Positions 35,190-45,015 are shown, counted from the first letter of the stretch. The stretch is 64,000 bases of DNA from an uncultured Prevotellaceae bacterium (GCA_947176895.1 CAMWSK010000004.1:1-64000); one strand, 5' to 3'. Translations and numbers: made by a program. The notes: generated from the letters alone by a model not told the origin.

Positions 35190-37712
35190 TTAGAATCGGT
35201 AATCCACGTTGAGCATGAAGTTGAACCCTTGTGCGTAGTACTTCTTGGGGTTGTTCGAGAAAGAGTAGCTGCGGAGCGAACCGTTGCTGTAGTCGCTTCG
35301 GCTCTGCTCATATCCGCCCGTGGTGATGCTGCGGTTGTTGGTGATGTTGGTGAGCATCAGGTTCACGTTCAGGGGATGGCCTGCGATGCGGAAGGTGTGG
35401 CCGATGCTGGCGTCGAGCATGAATCCGCCGTTGCCCTTGAACTGGTCGCGCACGTTATAGGTGCCGTCGTTGTTCACTGCGTCGGTGGGCAGCAGGCCTA
35501 CATAGCGCATGTTGGGTGCGTAGCTCAGATAGATGCGGTCGTAGTAGTTGCCGTTGACGGTGAAGTACCATCCGCGGATGCGGTAGTTGAATCCCAGACT
35601 GGCGGCTGCCAACGGTGTTCCGCTTTCACGCATGCCTTCGGTGAGGCAAATGTCTTTGGTGGCCACTCCGTTGGTGGAGAGTGTGTAGACGGCGTTGGCG
35701 TTGTTGATGTATTTGGCCTCGGCCCAGGTGCCCATCAAGTTGATGTCGAAGTTGCTTGTCACCTTGAACTTCGCACCCAGTTCCACACCGTAATAGTCTT
35801 TGGCGATGCCGGTGAGGCTGTTGTAGGTAAAGCTGTTCACGTCATCGTTGTAGAACTGCTGCCATTCGGTGACATCGTGGGTGTGGGTGAAGTAGCCGTT
35901 CAGGTTCAGTTGCAGCCATTTGATGTTGAGGGCGTATCCCAATTCGGCGGAGAATATTTTCTCGTTCTTCAGGTTGTCCACGTAGTTGTTGTTCATCTCG
36001 GGGCTTACGAAGGCCACGTAGGTTTGTGGTGCGCGTGCCTCGTAACCCAGGCCCAGTGCGATGGCGTTGCCGCGGCCGAGGTTCAGGTTGGTGCCCATCT
36101 TGAATCCGCCGTCAAGGAAGCGTGCCACACCGCTCTTGCCATAGCTGTAGTCGGCGCAGAGGCCGTTTTGCATATATCCCTTGCGCCACATCTGTGTGCC
36201 TCCGATTTTGCCGGTGATGTAGTTGTGGCTGATGCCCTTGTCTTTGGTGAAGGCTGCCCACAGGTTGGTGTATTGGTTGAACAGGTCATAGTCATAACGC
36301 ATGCGGTCGCCCTCCTTGATTTTGCGGTTGGGGTTGCGCAGGTCGTATTGTATGCGGGGGTCTCCCGAGGGATAGTCACCCACCAGATAGGTGTTGATGT
36401 CGGTGTAGTTCTGTGCTCCCAGCATGTCGTCCATGGTCAGGTAGTGCATGCCCTTGTTGCTGCCCAACTGCAGGCCGATGGCGAGCTTGCTGTCATTCGA
36501 GGTGTTCCATTCAAAGGTGCTTCCGAGGTTGGTGGCCAGGTGGTCGTTGTGTTTTTTCTCCACCCAGTACACACCGTCCTGCCCCGTGGCGTTAAGTTGC
36601 TGGTTGGTGTAGTAGAGCTTGTCCCAGTTGATTTGGCGGTTGCGTTTCGAGGCTCTCCAATAATCCACGCTACTCCAAAAGGCGTCCAGGTCGTTGGCTC
36701 CATTGCCTGCGCCCCACACATCATAATTATAGGAGGGGAAGTTCTTCCAATAGTCGGGAGCGGGGTTCTGCCCGCGATAGTTGAGACGTGTGGAACTGTA
36801 CATGGCGTACTTGGCGAAGGCCGTGGTGGTGAGTTTCATCTTGTCGTTGATGTTGAAGTCCCAGGTGAGCAGGGCGCTGGGCTCGTAGTTCTCCACCACG
36901 CGGCTGTTGCGCTTCTTTCCGCCCTGATATCCCCAATAGGGGTTGTAGAGACGGTTGTTGGCCAGCCAGTAGGCCTCGTCGGTGGATGCGCCCTGCTGGG
37001 CACGTTCCGTGGGATTGCCCCATGTGGCGAGGTTCAGGCTGTGGCGCTCTCCCCATTTCTTCTGGGCGCTCAGGAAGTAAGACAGGGAGTTGTAGAAGTT
37101 GCCTTCCACGTTGCTGGTGGCCATGTTGGCCCAGCGGTAGCCGACGGTGCCGTAGAAGGCCCAGCCTTTTCGGGTCAGTCCTGTGCCGTAGCCATACATG
37201 ACGCGTGCGGTGTAGTTGCGGTTCAGGCCTGAGAGTGTCACCTTATGGCCCGTGCCGAAGCTCGAGGCGCGCAGGTTGTAGTTATTGCTGCCGCCGATGC
37301 CGGCCATCGAGAAGTTGTTGCTCTCGAAGGGCGAACTGGCGTCGATGTTGCGCATGGCGTCGTTCATGCCGCCGATGGTGGAGTAGTTGAATCGTCCGTT
37401 CTCGGCATTGTTCACTTTCACGCCGTTCATGTAAATGTCGTTGTAGCGGCTGTCATAGGCACGGTACTTGAATCGTGCCGGACTCCAGAGGTAGCCCACG
37501 TTGCTTGTGTAGACGTTGGTGTTTGAGCCCACCATGATTACGTCCTGGGTCATGTCGTCGTCCTCGCCCAGTTGGCTTTCGGTGAACACATAGGCGGCGT
37601 TGTCCTGCTTCAGGGCCGTCGCCGTCTCCTTCTCGTCCGTGGTGGTCTGGGCTTTGGCCCAAGCCGCACAGAAAAGCATGGCGGAGGCCAATAGCATTTG
37701 CTGTTTCTTCAT
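35190..37712 (-). CDS. TonB-dependent outer-membrane receptor
   Basis: 840 residues with a Sec signal (MLLASAMLFCAAWAKAQ). A compact N-terminal plug (GYLWSPARFKYRAYDSRYND, MNGVKVNNAENGRFNY) is followed by a long 22-strand-type barrel ending GFNFMLNVDYRF with the terminal Phe of outer-membrane proteins. It lacks the carboxypeptidase-like domain of SusC proteins. First gene of the operon with the DUF5689 and OB-fold lipoproteins. A nucleic-acid fragment or nucleotide ligand is inferred from the neighbouring nucleases only. Confidence 0.85.
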   Translation of the reverse strand: MKKQQMLLASAMLFCAAWAKAQTTTDEKETATALKQDNAAYVFTESQLGEDDDMTQDVIMVGSNTNVYTSNVGYLWSPARFKYRAYDSRYNDIYMNGVKVNNAENGRFNYSTIGGMNDAMRNIDASSPFESNNFSMAGIGGSNNYNLRASSFGTGHKVTLSGLNRNYTARVMYGYGTGLTRKGWAFYGTVGYRWANMATSNVEGNFYNSLSYFLSAQKKWGERHSLNLATWGNPTERAQQGASTDEAYWLANNRLYNPYWGYQGGKKRNSRVVENYEPSALLTWDFNINDKMKLTTTAFAKYAMYSSTRLNYRGQNPAPDYWKNFPSYNYDVWGAGNGANDLDAFWSSVDYWRASKRNRQINWDKLYYTNQQLNATGQDGVYWVEKKHNDHLATNLGSTFEWNTSNDSKLAIGLQLGSNKGMHYLTMDDMLGAQNYTDINTYLVGDYPSGDPRIQYDLRNPNRKIKEGDRMRYDYDLFNQYTNLWAAFTKDKGISHNYITGKIGGTQMWRKGYMQNGLCADYSYGKSGVARFLDGGFKMGTNLNLGRGNAIALGLGYEARAPQTYVAFVSPEMNNNYVDNLKNEKIFSAELGYALNIKWLQLNLNGYFTHTHDVTEWQQFYNDDVNSFTYNSLTGIAKDYYGVELGAKFKVTSNFDINLMGTWAEAKYINNANAVYTLSTNGVATKDICLTEGMRESGTPLAAASLGFNYRIRGWYFTVNGNYYDRIYLSYAPNMRYVGLLPTDAVNNDGTYNVRDQFKGNGGFMLDASIGHTFRIAGHPLNVNLMLTNITNNRSITTGGYEQSRSDYSNGSLRSYSFSNNPKKYYAQGFNFMLNVDYRF

Positions 37713-37870
37713 AACTGTGTGGAGTTAGTTTTTGAAAAATGTTTGTTTCTATAATACAAAGGAAAAGAAAAAACGCTTTTCTTCATAACGTATTTGGATA
37801 AAATTATGGCAAACATTGTTTTAAAGAGTGAAAAACATTGTCCGATGCTTGTTTTATCGCAAAAAGGATA

Positions 37871-37878
37871 TAACTTTG
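37871..37878 (+). promoter_or_regulatory. Promoter of the EEP gene
   Basis: TAACTTTG, about 31 bp before ATG 37909. It supports that start over the ATG at 37828, which lies upstream of the element. Confidence 0.55.
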
Positions 37879-37908
37879 TGTATGAGTATTGACATTTATT
37901 CGGTAATT

Positions 37909-38958
37909 ATGACAAAACGACATTTCCTCTCCCTTCTCTTCCTGTTCGCCTGGATGGGCGGTTTATGGGCACAGAAGCAGTATGGCCTTTATTGTGTGGG
38001 TTTTTACAACCTGGAGAATCTCTTTGACACCACCCACGATGAAGGCAAGAACGACTACGAGTTTCTTCCTTCCGGATCTTATGCCTGGGACGAGAACAAA
38101 TATTCCAACAAGCTGAAAAACATGTCGCGCGTGCTTGCGGATATGGGCACCGACAAGCTTCCCGGAGTGGGCGCGGCCGTGATAGGTGTCTCCGAAGTGG
38201 AGAACAGCCATGTGATGGATGACCTTGTCGCTCAGCCCGCCATGCGCGAGCGCGGCATGAAGTACATCCACATCGAGGGTCCCGACCGCCGCGGCGTGGA
38301 TTGTGCGCTTGTCTACAATCCCAAACTTTTCACCCCCACCAAGAGTTTCCTGCAGCCCTATGTCTACGACAAGCCCGAGGACTCCAAGCGTGCCACCCGC
38401 GGATTCCTCACCGTGCAGGGCACAATGGCCGGTGACCCCCTCACCGTGATAGTGTGCCACTGGCCCAGCCGTGGTGCCACCGGCTATTATCGCGAGTTGG
38501 CCGGCCGGCAGGTTCGTGCGCTGACGGACAGCATCCTGGCTGCCGATTCCCGGCAGAACATCATCGTCATGGGCGATATGAACGATGACCCCGACAATCT
38601 GTCGATGACCAAGGAGCTGGGCGCACGCCGCAAGGTGAAGGATATGCAGCAGGGCGACTTCTACAATCCCTGGTGGGACATCCTGCGCAAGCGCGGACAG
38701 GGGACGCTCTCTTACCAGGGCGCGTGGAACCTTTTCGACCAAATCGTGTTCAGCCAAGGGTTGGTGAAGGGCATGAAGGATAAGAACTATGACAGCCTTA
38801 CCCTTTACGCCTATCATATCTTCACCCGCGATTATCTGATAAACCAGGACGGAAGATACAAGGGGACGCCCAAACGAACCACATCGCGTGGAGCCTGGCT
38901 CAACGGGTTCAGCGATCACCTGCCCACCGTCTCCTATCTCATCAAGGAAATAAAGTAA
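37909..38958 (+). CDS. Endonuclease/exonuclease/phosphatase (EEP) family protein, secreted
   Basis: 349 residues with a Sec signal (LSLLFLFAWMGGLWAQ). EEP motifs in order: GFYNLENLFD (metal-binding Asn), IGVSEVEN (Glu), VCHWPSR (His), IVMGDMNDDP (Asp/Asn), and SDHLPTVS (catalytic Asp-His). The family hydrolyses phosphodiesters in DNA, RNA or nucleotides. Export fits with processing of extracellular nucleic acid. It is divergent from the TonB receptor operon with about 200 bp between starts. Confidence 0.88.
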   Translation: MTKRHFLSLLFLFAWMGGLWAQKQYGLYCVGFYNLENLFDTTHDEGKNDYEFLPSGSYAWDENKYSNKLKNMSRVLADMGTDKLPGVGAAVIGVSEVENSHVMDDLVAQPAMRERGMKYIHIEGPDRRGVDCALVYNPKLFTPTKSFLQPYVYDKPEDSKRATRGFLTVQGTMAGDPLTVIVCHWPSRGATGYYRELAGRQVRALTDSILAADSRQNIIVMGDMNDDPDNLSMTKELGARRKVKDMQQGDFYNPWWDILRKRGQGTLSYQGAWNLFDQIVFSQGLVKGMKDKNYDSLTLYAYHIFTRDYLINQDGRYKGTPKRTTSRGAWLNGFSDHLPTVSYLIKEIK

Positions 38959-38999
38959 AAAACTCTGTATCGCAGGACAACTGGCACAGAAGTTTTTCG

Positions 39000-39008
39000 T
39001 ATATTTGC
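39000..39008 (+). promoter_or_regulatory. Promoter of the aldolase gene
   Basis: TATATTTGC, 41 bp before the ATG. Confidence 0.55.
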
Positions 39009-39048
39009 GCGAAGAAAACACACATTTTTAATACTAAACACATTCATT

Positions 39049-40047
39049 ATGGTAAGTTACAAGGATTTGGGTCTGGTGAACACCCGCGAAATGTTCGCTA
39101 AGGCAGTGGCCGGCGGTTATGCTATCCCCGCTTTCAATTTCAACACCATGGAGCAGATGCAGGCTATCGTGCAGGCTGCCGTTGAGACCAAAAGCCCCGT
39201 TATCATGCAGGTGTCCAAGGGTGCACGTGCCTATGCCAACGGCACCATCCTGCGCTATATGGCACAGGGTGCAGTGGAGTATGCCAAGGAGTTGGGTTGC
39301 GCTAATCCTCAGATTGTGCTTCACCTGGACCACGGTGACAGCTTCGAGATTTGCAAGGAGTGCATCGACAACGGTTTCTCTTCCGTGATGATCGATGGCA
39401 GCAGCCTGCCCTACGAGGAGAATATCGCACTCACCAAGAAGGTGGTGGAGTATGCCCACGCACACGACGTGACCGTTGAGGCCGAGTTGGGTGTTTTGGC
39501 CGGCGTTGAGGACGAGGTGGCCAGCGAGGTTTCTCACTACACCAAGCCCGAAGAGGTAGAGGACTTCAGCAAGCGTACCGGCTGCGACAGCCTGGCAATC
39601 TCCATCGGCACCAGCCACGGAGCTTATAAGTTCACTCCCGACCAGTGCACCCGCGACCCCAAGACCGGCAAGCTTGTGCCTCCTCCCTTGGCGTTCGACA
39701 TCCTGCACGAGATTGAACAGCGCATCCCCGGCTTCCCCATCGTGCTTCACGGCTCCAGCTCTGTGCCCCAGGATGAGGTGGACACCATCAACCAGTACGG
39801 CGGCAAGTTGCCCGATGCTGTAGGTATTCCCGAGGAGCAGTTGCGTGAGGCCAGCAAGAGCGCCGTTTGCAAGATTAACATCGACAGCGACTCCCGTCTG
39901 GCTATGACTGCTGCTATCCGCAAGCACTTTGCCGAGAACCCCGGTCACTTCGATCCCCGTCAGTACCTGAAGCCCGCTCGCGAGAACATGAAGAAGATGT
40001 ACATCCACAAGATTGTGAATGTGCTGGGTAGCGACAACAAGCTTTAA
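39049..40047 (+). CDS. fba: Class II fructose-bisphosphate aldolase
   Basis: 332 residues. It interconverts fructose 1,6-bisphosphate with glyceraldehyde 3-phosphate and dihydroxyacetone phosphate in glycolysis. Zinc-binding and catalytic motifs: HLDHGDSFE, EAELGVLAG, GTSHGAYKF, VLHGSSSVP, INIDSDSRL. Codon use is strongly biased, as expected for an abundant enzyme. Monocistronic, with a strong terminator after it. Confidence 0.95.
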   Translation: MVSYKDLGLVNTREMFAKAVAGGYAIPAFNFNTMEQMQAIVQAAVETKSPVIMQVSKGARAYANGTILRYMAQGAVEYAKELGCANPQIVLHLDHGDSFEICKECIDNGFSSVMIDGSSLPYEENIALTKKVVEYAHAHDVTVEAELGVLAGVEDEVASEVSHYTKPEEVEDFSKRTGCDSLAISIGTSHGAYKFTPDQCTRDPKTGKLVPPPLAFDILHEIEQRIPGFPIVLHGSSSVPQDEVDTINQYGGKLPDAVGIPEEQLREASKSAVCKINIDSDSRLAMTAAIRKHFAENPGHFDPRQYLKPARENMKKMYIHKIVNVLGSDNKL

Positions 40048-40075
40048 GAAACACATACCGCAAGGTTTAATATGA

Positions 40076-40112
40076 AGAGACTGTGCCATTATGGCACAGT
40101 CTCTCTTTTTTG
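40076..40112 (+). terminator. Terminator of fba
   Basis: AGAGACTGTGCCAT (40076-40089) and its complement (40091-40104) around one T, followed by a T-run. Confidence 0.9.
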
Positions 40113-40472
40113 TTTTTCCCCGAACAACAAGACGTTTTGCTGTGTATTGAAAAGGTTATCTGTGTTTTTTTTGTTCCTGGCCGGGTTGACGGATTAGACC
40201 TTACTTTAATTATATTTTGTATGAGCATTGGCACTCATGTTCGCAAAGGTAAGTTAATCCGACTTGTCGAACAATTAAGGAAATTCGTGATTACGGTGGC
40301 ATAATGTAAGATATTTATGTCTGAAAGAGATAATTTGTATATGTTTTCCTTGCCCATTGTTAATTAAATGATTATTTTTGCAAAATAATTTGAAGATACC
40401 ATAACAGGGGGGTAATGTTAAAATTACCTAAACACATGCATAAGCAAATATTCATCAATAATAAATAAGTTT
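40113..40472. other. 360-bp intergenic region with one promoter
   Basis: AT-rich gap. A -7 element TATTTTTG (40373-40380) with TTG at 40350-40352, 20 bp upstream, points to the following lipoprotein gene and implies a leader of about 85 bases. Nothing else recognised. Confidence 0.5.
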
Positions 40473-42317
40473 ATGAAGCATTCCTTTATTAAACAATTTC
40501 TTTATGGCGGAGTTCTTCTGGCTCCGGCTTTCTTGCTGACAGGTTGCATAGATAATTCTTACGGCGACTTGGACGACATCGACCTTACCATGGGACTGGG
40601 CAGTGATGGCTTGGGCGTGAAGCTTGGCAACACCGAGAAAATCATGCTTGATGATATCCTCAGCGTGGACGAATCCGTGAAGCTCGACGGAAACAACCTT
40701 TACTACCTGGTGGAGAACGGCAACACCGATTTTGAAGTGAACATCGACCCGCTCACCGTGGATCTTGACATCCCCGCCTTGGAGATGAGAATGAACGTGC
40801 TCAGCTACGATGATGTGAAGAGCCAGTTTGAAGCGTTTTTCCCGGGCATCCCCGTGCCCGAGGGACAACCTATCCCCATCAAGAAAGGCAGCGATTTCAT
40901 TCCCAAGGGTCTGGCTGACTCAAAGGAGACGGAGTCCACCTTCACCGTGGAGAAGACTTCCCATGATATCAAGCAAATCAACTGGATAAGTTTTGACCCC
41001 ACCGAGGTGACACTCAGGCTTCACGAGTATAAGAGCGACAACGTGAAGTTCGGCATCGAGGGGCTGAGAAACGTGGTGATCACCCTTCCCGAAATTCTTC
41101 ATGTCACGAACTATTCGAGTGATCGTTGGACATACGATGCCGAGACTCACACGCTGACTCAGAAGAACGTTGACCTCAAACTGCAGAACGGTGACCTGAC
41201 TATCTGTAAGGTGATGGTGGACAAGGCCGATGTGAACAGGACCTTCGGCGAGGACAATTCTTTTACCGTCAACAGTGACATCACCATGAAGGGTTACGTG
41301 GATTTCTTCGTCACGCAGGACTTTGACATGATGCCCGATGATTATGTGACCGTGGAGTTGGAGTTCGTTCACGATGATAAGCTTTATATCCGGGAGGTGA
41401 ACGGCCGCTTCAATCCCGTCGTGAACCCGAAGATCACCACCATCGATGTCTTCGACGGTCTGCCCGACTTCCTGCAGGACAAGAACGTGACCATAAGCGT
41501 GTCCAACCCCACCCTCAAATTCACATCGGATTTGCGGAATATTCCCGTTGGTTTCAACTTCGGGGCCAAACTTACTTCTGTGAAGCAGGGTGAGGATGCT
41601 TTCCGCAATCCCGTGACGCTGCCCCAGGTGTCCATTGACGACCATCAGTTCAGCACCGTTTACTATCACCAGGGGTCGGCTCCTTATGACCCCGAAGTGA
41701 CGGAGATTCCCGCCTATGCCGTGAAGAAGCAGGTGGGTAATTTGAGTTCACTCATCGAAAAGCTGCCCGACTATATCGAAGTGGATCTTGGCGGCGATCA
41801 GATACAGGTGCAGCAGGATAAGGACTTTACCATTCAGATGGGTGTTCCTTACACCGCCTCTGCCGCCTATGACATCTATGTACCTTTCGAGTTCGACAAC
41901 AAGTTGACCATTGTGTATAAGGATTCCACCAACAGCATCGGTGAGGACCTGGAGGACTATGCCGCCCACGGACTGCGTGTCAGTGCCAAGGTGCAGAACA
42001 CCATTCCCCTTGGTCTCAAACTGAAAATCGAGGCGCACGATGCCGACAACCGTCCCATCCCCGGTGTTGACTTTTCTGAGGTGAGCATCAAGCCCGGCAC
42101 AGGCAGCGTCGACCGTCCTGTGGAAGCCGCCCTGACCGTCGACGGCACTCTGAGCGACCCCTATCTGCTGGGCAGAATTGACCATCTGGTGTTTGACATC
42201 ACGGCCGATGCCTCTCAGAACGGCGAAGAGGTGCGCCGGCTCCTTTCCACGCAGTATGTTCGCCTGGCAGACATCCGCGTGCGTCTTAAGGGCCAGGTTA
42301 TCGCAAACTTCAACTAA
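40473..42317 (+). CDS. Large lipoprotein of unknown function
   Basis: 614 residues with a lipoprotein signal ending FLLTGC. The remainder is almost all beta-strand-like, with short repeats of the type VDLDIPALEMRMNV and a C-terminal half rich in Asp and Val; no catalytic motif is visible and I do not recognise a named domain. It lies 34 bp upstream of a DUF5723 barrel-like protein, so the two probably form an exported pair. Confidence 0.75.
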   Translation: MKHSFIKQFLYGGVLLAPAFLLTGCIDNSYGDLDDIDLTMGLGSDGLGVKLGNTEKIMLDDILSVDESVKLDGNNLYYLVENGNTDFEVNIDPLTVDLDIPALEMRMNVLSYDDVKSQFEAFFPGIPVPEGQPIPIKKGSDFIPKGLADSKETESTFTVEKTSHDIKQINWISFDPTEVTLRLHEYKSDNVKFGIEGLRNVVITLPEILHVTNYSSDRWTYDAETHTLTQKNVDLKLQNGDLTICKVMVDKADVNRTFGEDNSFTVNSDITMKGYVDFFVTQDFDMMPDDYVTVELEFVHDDKLYIREVNGRFNPVVNPKITTIDVFDGLPDFLQDKNVTISVSNPTLKFTSDLRNIPVGFNFGAKLTSVKQGEDAFRNPVTLPQVSIDDHQFSTVYYHQGSAPYDPEVTEIPAYAVKKQVGNLSSLIEKLPDYIEVDLGGDQIQVQQDKDFTIQMGVPYTASAAYDIYVPFEFDNKLTIVYKDSTNSIGEDLEDYAAHGLRVSAKVQNTIPLGLKLKIEAHDADNRPIPGVDFSEVSIKPGTGSVDRPVEAALTVDGTLSDPYLLGRIDHLVFDITADASQNGEEVRRLLSTQYVRLADIRVRLKGQVIANFN

Positions 42318-42351
42318 TCAAAAATCATTCTTCCTCCATATATAATAAGAT

Positions 42352-43770
42352 ATGAAACAAAAGATAACAGCTCTTCTGCTCGCAGCTGCCGCCATCGTGC
42401 CCGCTGCCGCACAGGAATTACGCACCTCATATTTCATGCAAACGTCGGACTACCGGCACGAGATGAACCCCGCCCTGCTTGACCACGGCTACGTGTCCAT
42501 GCCCTTCATCCTGGGCAACCTTAACGTTGGTACCACGGGCAACTTCGGTCTGAGCAATTTCGTCTACAAGATGGAGCCGGGCTGGCAAGGCTATGGCGTG
42601 GACGGACGCACCTACACCACATTCATGCACCCCAATGTGGACGCTGACAAGTTCCTCGGTGACTTGAAGAAGAACAACAGGGTTAGCCTCAACCTTAAGT
42701 ACACCCTGATGAGCGTAGGCTTCCGGGGCATGGGCGGTGTGAACGTGATTGACCTCTCGCTTCGTTCCAACAGCAATGTCAACCTGCCCAAGTCGCTCTT
42801 TGCCTTTGCCAAGGAGCAGAAGGGCAACACCGAGTATGACATCTCCAACCTGGGCGTGCGTACCGAGAATATGATGGAGCTGGCTTTGGGCCACTCTCAT
42901 AAGATTAACGACAAGTGGACCGTCGGTGCCAAGGCAAAACTGCTCTTCGGCCTTGCCTATGCCGATTTCTCTGCCGATAATCTTTCCGTTAATTTGTCAG
43001 ACGATATCTGGAGGCTGCGTGGCGATGTGCGCATGACGGCAGCCCTGATGGGCGCAAAGTTCAAGATGAGCGACAAGGTGGACCCCGATAATTCCGACCG
43101 TGCCGAGATTGACGGCATCGATGATTTCAATTTCGGCCTTGGCGGTATGGGTCTTGCCTTTGACCTGGGTGCCACCTACAAGGTGATGGACAACCTCACG
43201 CTGAGCGCGGCTGTCACCGACCTGGGCTTCGTGTCTTGGAAGAACGCACAGCAGGCTTCCTCGCGTGCCGAGTGGACGTTTGACGGATTTGATAATGATA
43301 TTTATGTGGGTGATAACGAAAATGGCGAAGGCGACGGCAATACGATTGAGGATCAGTTCGATGCTCTCGGCGATGACCTGGAGGATATGTTCAAGGTGTA
43401 TGACGATGGCATGAAGACGGACACCCGTGCGCTTGCCGCCACCGTCAACGTGGGTGCCGAGTATGCTCTGCCCATGTACGATAAGTTGCGCTTCGGCTTC
43501 CTTTATACCAGCCGTATCGCCGGCAAGTATTCCTGGCATCAAGGTATGCTTTCGGCCAATGTGCGTCCGGTCAAGTGGTTCGAGGCCTCGCTCTCGGGAG
43601 CCGTGTCCAGCAGCGGAGCTACGGCCGGATTGGTGCTCGATTTCCATGCCCGCCACTTCAACTTCTTTGTGGGTGCCGACCGCTTCATGAGCAAGTTGAC
43701 CGAGGATTTTATCCCCGTCAACCGCGTCAACTCCAGCGTTTCTCTCGGCTTTTCTTTCCCTCTTAAGTAA
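42352..43770 (+). CDS. DUF5723-family outer-membrane-type protein
   Basis: 472 residues with a Sec signal (ALLLAAAAIVPAAAQ). Segments such as YRHEMNPALLDHGYVSMPFI, GFRGMGGVNVIDLSLRSNSN and the C-terminal SSVSLGFSFPLK are typical of DUF5723, a beta-barrel family resembling PorV/PorP-type outer-membrane proteins. Function is unknown. Co-transcribed with the upstream lipoprotein. Confidence 0.8.
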   Translation: MKQKITALLLAAAAIVPAAAQELRTSYFMQTSDYRHEMNPALLDHGYVSMPFILGNLNVGTTGNFGLSNFVYKMEPGWQGYGVDGRTYTTFMHPNVDADKFLGDLKKNNRVSLNLKYTLMSVGFRGMGGVNVIDLSLRSNSNVNLPKSLFAFAKEQKGNTEYDISNLGVRTENMMELALGHSHKINDKWTVGAKAKLLFGLAYADFSADNLSVNLSDDIWRLRGDVRMTAALMGAKFKMSDKVDPDNSDRAEIDGIDDFNFGLGGMGLAFDLGATYKVMDNLTLSAAVTDLGFVSWKNAQQASSRAEWTFDGFDNDIYVGDNENGEGDGNTIEDQFDALGDDLEDMFKVYDDGMKTDTRALAATVNVGAEYALPMYDKLRFGFLYTSRIAGKYSWHQGMLSANVRPVKWFEASLSGAVSSSGATAGLVLDFHARHFNFFVGADRFMSKLTEDFIPVNRVNSSVSLGFSFPLK

Positions 43771-43788
43771 GGGGAGTCTGGAACTTAT

Positions 43789-43828
43789 ACGGGGAGGTGT
43801 GTCACGTATGGTGATGCACCTCTCCGTT
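43789..43828 (+). terminator. Possible terminator of the DUF5723 operon
   Basis: Near-palindrome from ACGGGGAGGTG (43789) to CACCTCTCCGT (43827) with few mismatches; only a weak T-run follows. Confidence 0.45.
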
Positions 43829-43975
43829 CTTGTATGCTTTTGGCGAGGTGGTTATGCCGTGAGCTTTTGGCGAAGAATCAGACGTGTTGAGTTAATTTAG
43901 GTTAATTCCCGAAGAAGATGCTTAGTTTAACTTAAAATTCTTGGCAAAAAGATGTGTCAATTAAAATAAATGGTA

Positions 43976-44204
43976 TACCTTTGTTTCGTCTTAGAGAGGT
44001 TAATGTTTATCCGATAAATAAGGGTGGCATGAAAGAATCGATGAGACAGAGATAAAAGAAAAACGGCTGGAAACAGCCCCCGCGTTTGAGTTTTTAGGGA
44101 AAGAAGCCGGTGAAGGTGTATCTTCACCCTCGCCGGTGGATAAATTTGATAAAACGTTTTATTAGGTGGTGCCTGGCGCGTGAGCGTCGGGCACCATATT
44201 TTTT
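43976..44204 (+). ncRNA. Candidate orphan structured RNA
   Basis: Between two convergent genes with no downstream gene on this strand. The promoter element TACCTTTG (43976-43983) would start a transcript near 43990. The region holds a perfect tetraloop hairpin GGCTG-GAAA-CAGCC (44065-44078), a 7-bp hairpin GGTGAAG/CTTCACC (44109-44128), TTTAT-ccg-ATAAA, and a terminator hairpin (GGTGCC...GGGCACC, 44168-44195) followed by six T. No open frame of note fills it. About 215 nt suits a trans-acting RNA. I looked for 6S, tmRNA, SRP and RNase P signatures and could not assign any. Confidence 0.55.
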
Positions 44205-45015
44205 AGTTCTTTTGCTTTATGTTTTGGCTCCTTTGCCTCACGGCCTCGAACATCAGTATGGCGGCACTGACGCTCACGTTCAGCGAATCCATGGCTCCGA
44301 GCATGGGGATGCGGATGTGGGCATCGGCGGCTTCGCGCCAGGCATAGGTGAGTCCTGTGGCCTCCGTGCCCATCACAATGGCGGTGGGTTGGGTCATGTC
44401 GGTGTCATAGTACAGGTTCGAGTCCTGTAGTTGTGCCGTGAGGATGCGCACCCGGTTGCGTTTCAGGAAGTCGATGCAGGCCTCGCCGGTGCAGGCCACG
44501 GTGGGTACGGTGAAGGCGCTGCCCAGGCTTGCACGCAACAGGTTGGGGTTGTAGAGGTCACACTGCTCGTCGCAAATCAGCACGGCGGTCACGTCGGCTG
44601 CATCGGCCGACCGCAGGATGGCGCCCACGTTGCCGGGTTTCTCCACGCCCTCCAGCACCACGAACAGGGGTGCCCCCTGCCAGGTGAGATCCGAGGGCTC
44701 CAGTGTTTTCTGATAGAGGATGGCGATGGCTCCCTCGGTGCCTTCGCGATAGGCCATGCGGGCGTACACTTGTGGCGACACCTCCACCACTTCATAGGGC
44801 ATGCCGCTTTGAGGACCCCGGTAGTCGCTGCCCGCTATCTCGGGACACACGAACAGCGTGTGGAGGCGGAAGCCGTGGCGTGCGGCCCGCTCCAGCTCGC
44901 GTTGTCCTTCGAGCACGAACAGCCCGCTGCGCCGCCTCTCCTGTGATTTCTGTTGAAGCAACAGCACCTGCTTGATGCGGGTGTTTTGCGTGCTGGTGAT
45001 TGTTTCTTGCATCAT
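44203..45015 (-). CDS. SpoU/TrmH-family RNA 2'-O-methyltransferase
   Basis: 270 residues. N-terminal substrate-binding domain (QERRRSGLFVLEGQRELERA), then the SPOUT knot with motif 1 VEKPGNVGAILRSADA, motif 2 IVMGTEATGL and motif 3 IPMLGAMDSLNVSVSAAI. It methylates a ribose in rRNA or tRNA using S-adenosylmethionine; the target is not readable. Its start is 4 bp from the stop of the DUF4831 gene, so the two are co-transcribed. Confidence 0.92.
   Translation of the reverse strand: MMQETITSTQNTRIKQVLLLQQKSQERRRSGLFVLEGQRELERAARHGFRLHTLFVCPEIAGSDYRGPQSGMPYEVVEVSPQVYARMAYREGTEGAIAILYQKTLEPSDLTWQGAPLFVVLEGVEKPGNVGAILRSADAADVTAVLICDEQCDLYNPNLLRASLGSAFTVPTVACTGEACIDFLKRNRVRILTAQLQDSNLYYDTDMTQPTAIVMGTEATGLTYAWREAADAHIRIPMLGAMDSLNVSVSAAILMFEAVRQRSQNIKQKN

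Noticed and set aside
44065-44195. Identification of the orphan RNA as 6S RNA
   Set aside because: The 5' and 3' ends do not form the long closing helix with a central bubble; pairing is local. A remote 6S relative cannot be excluded.
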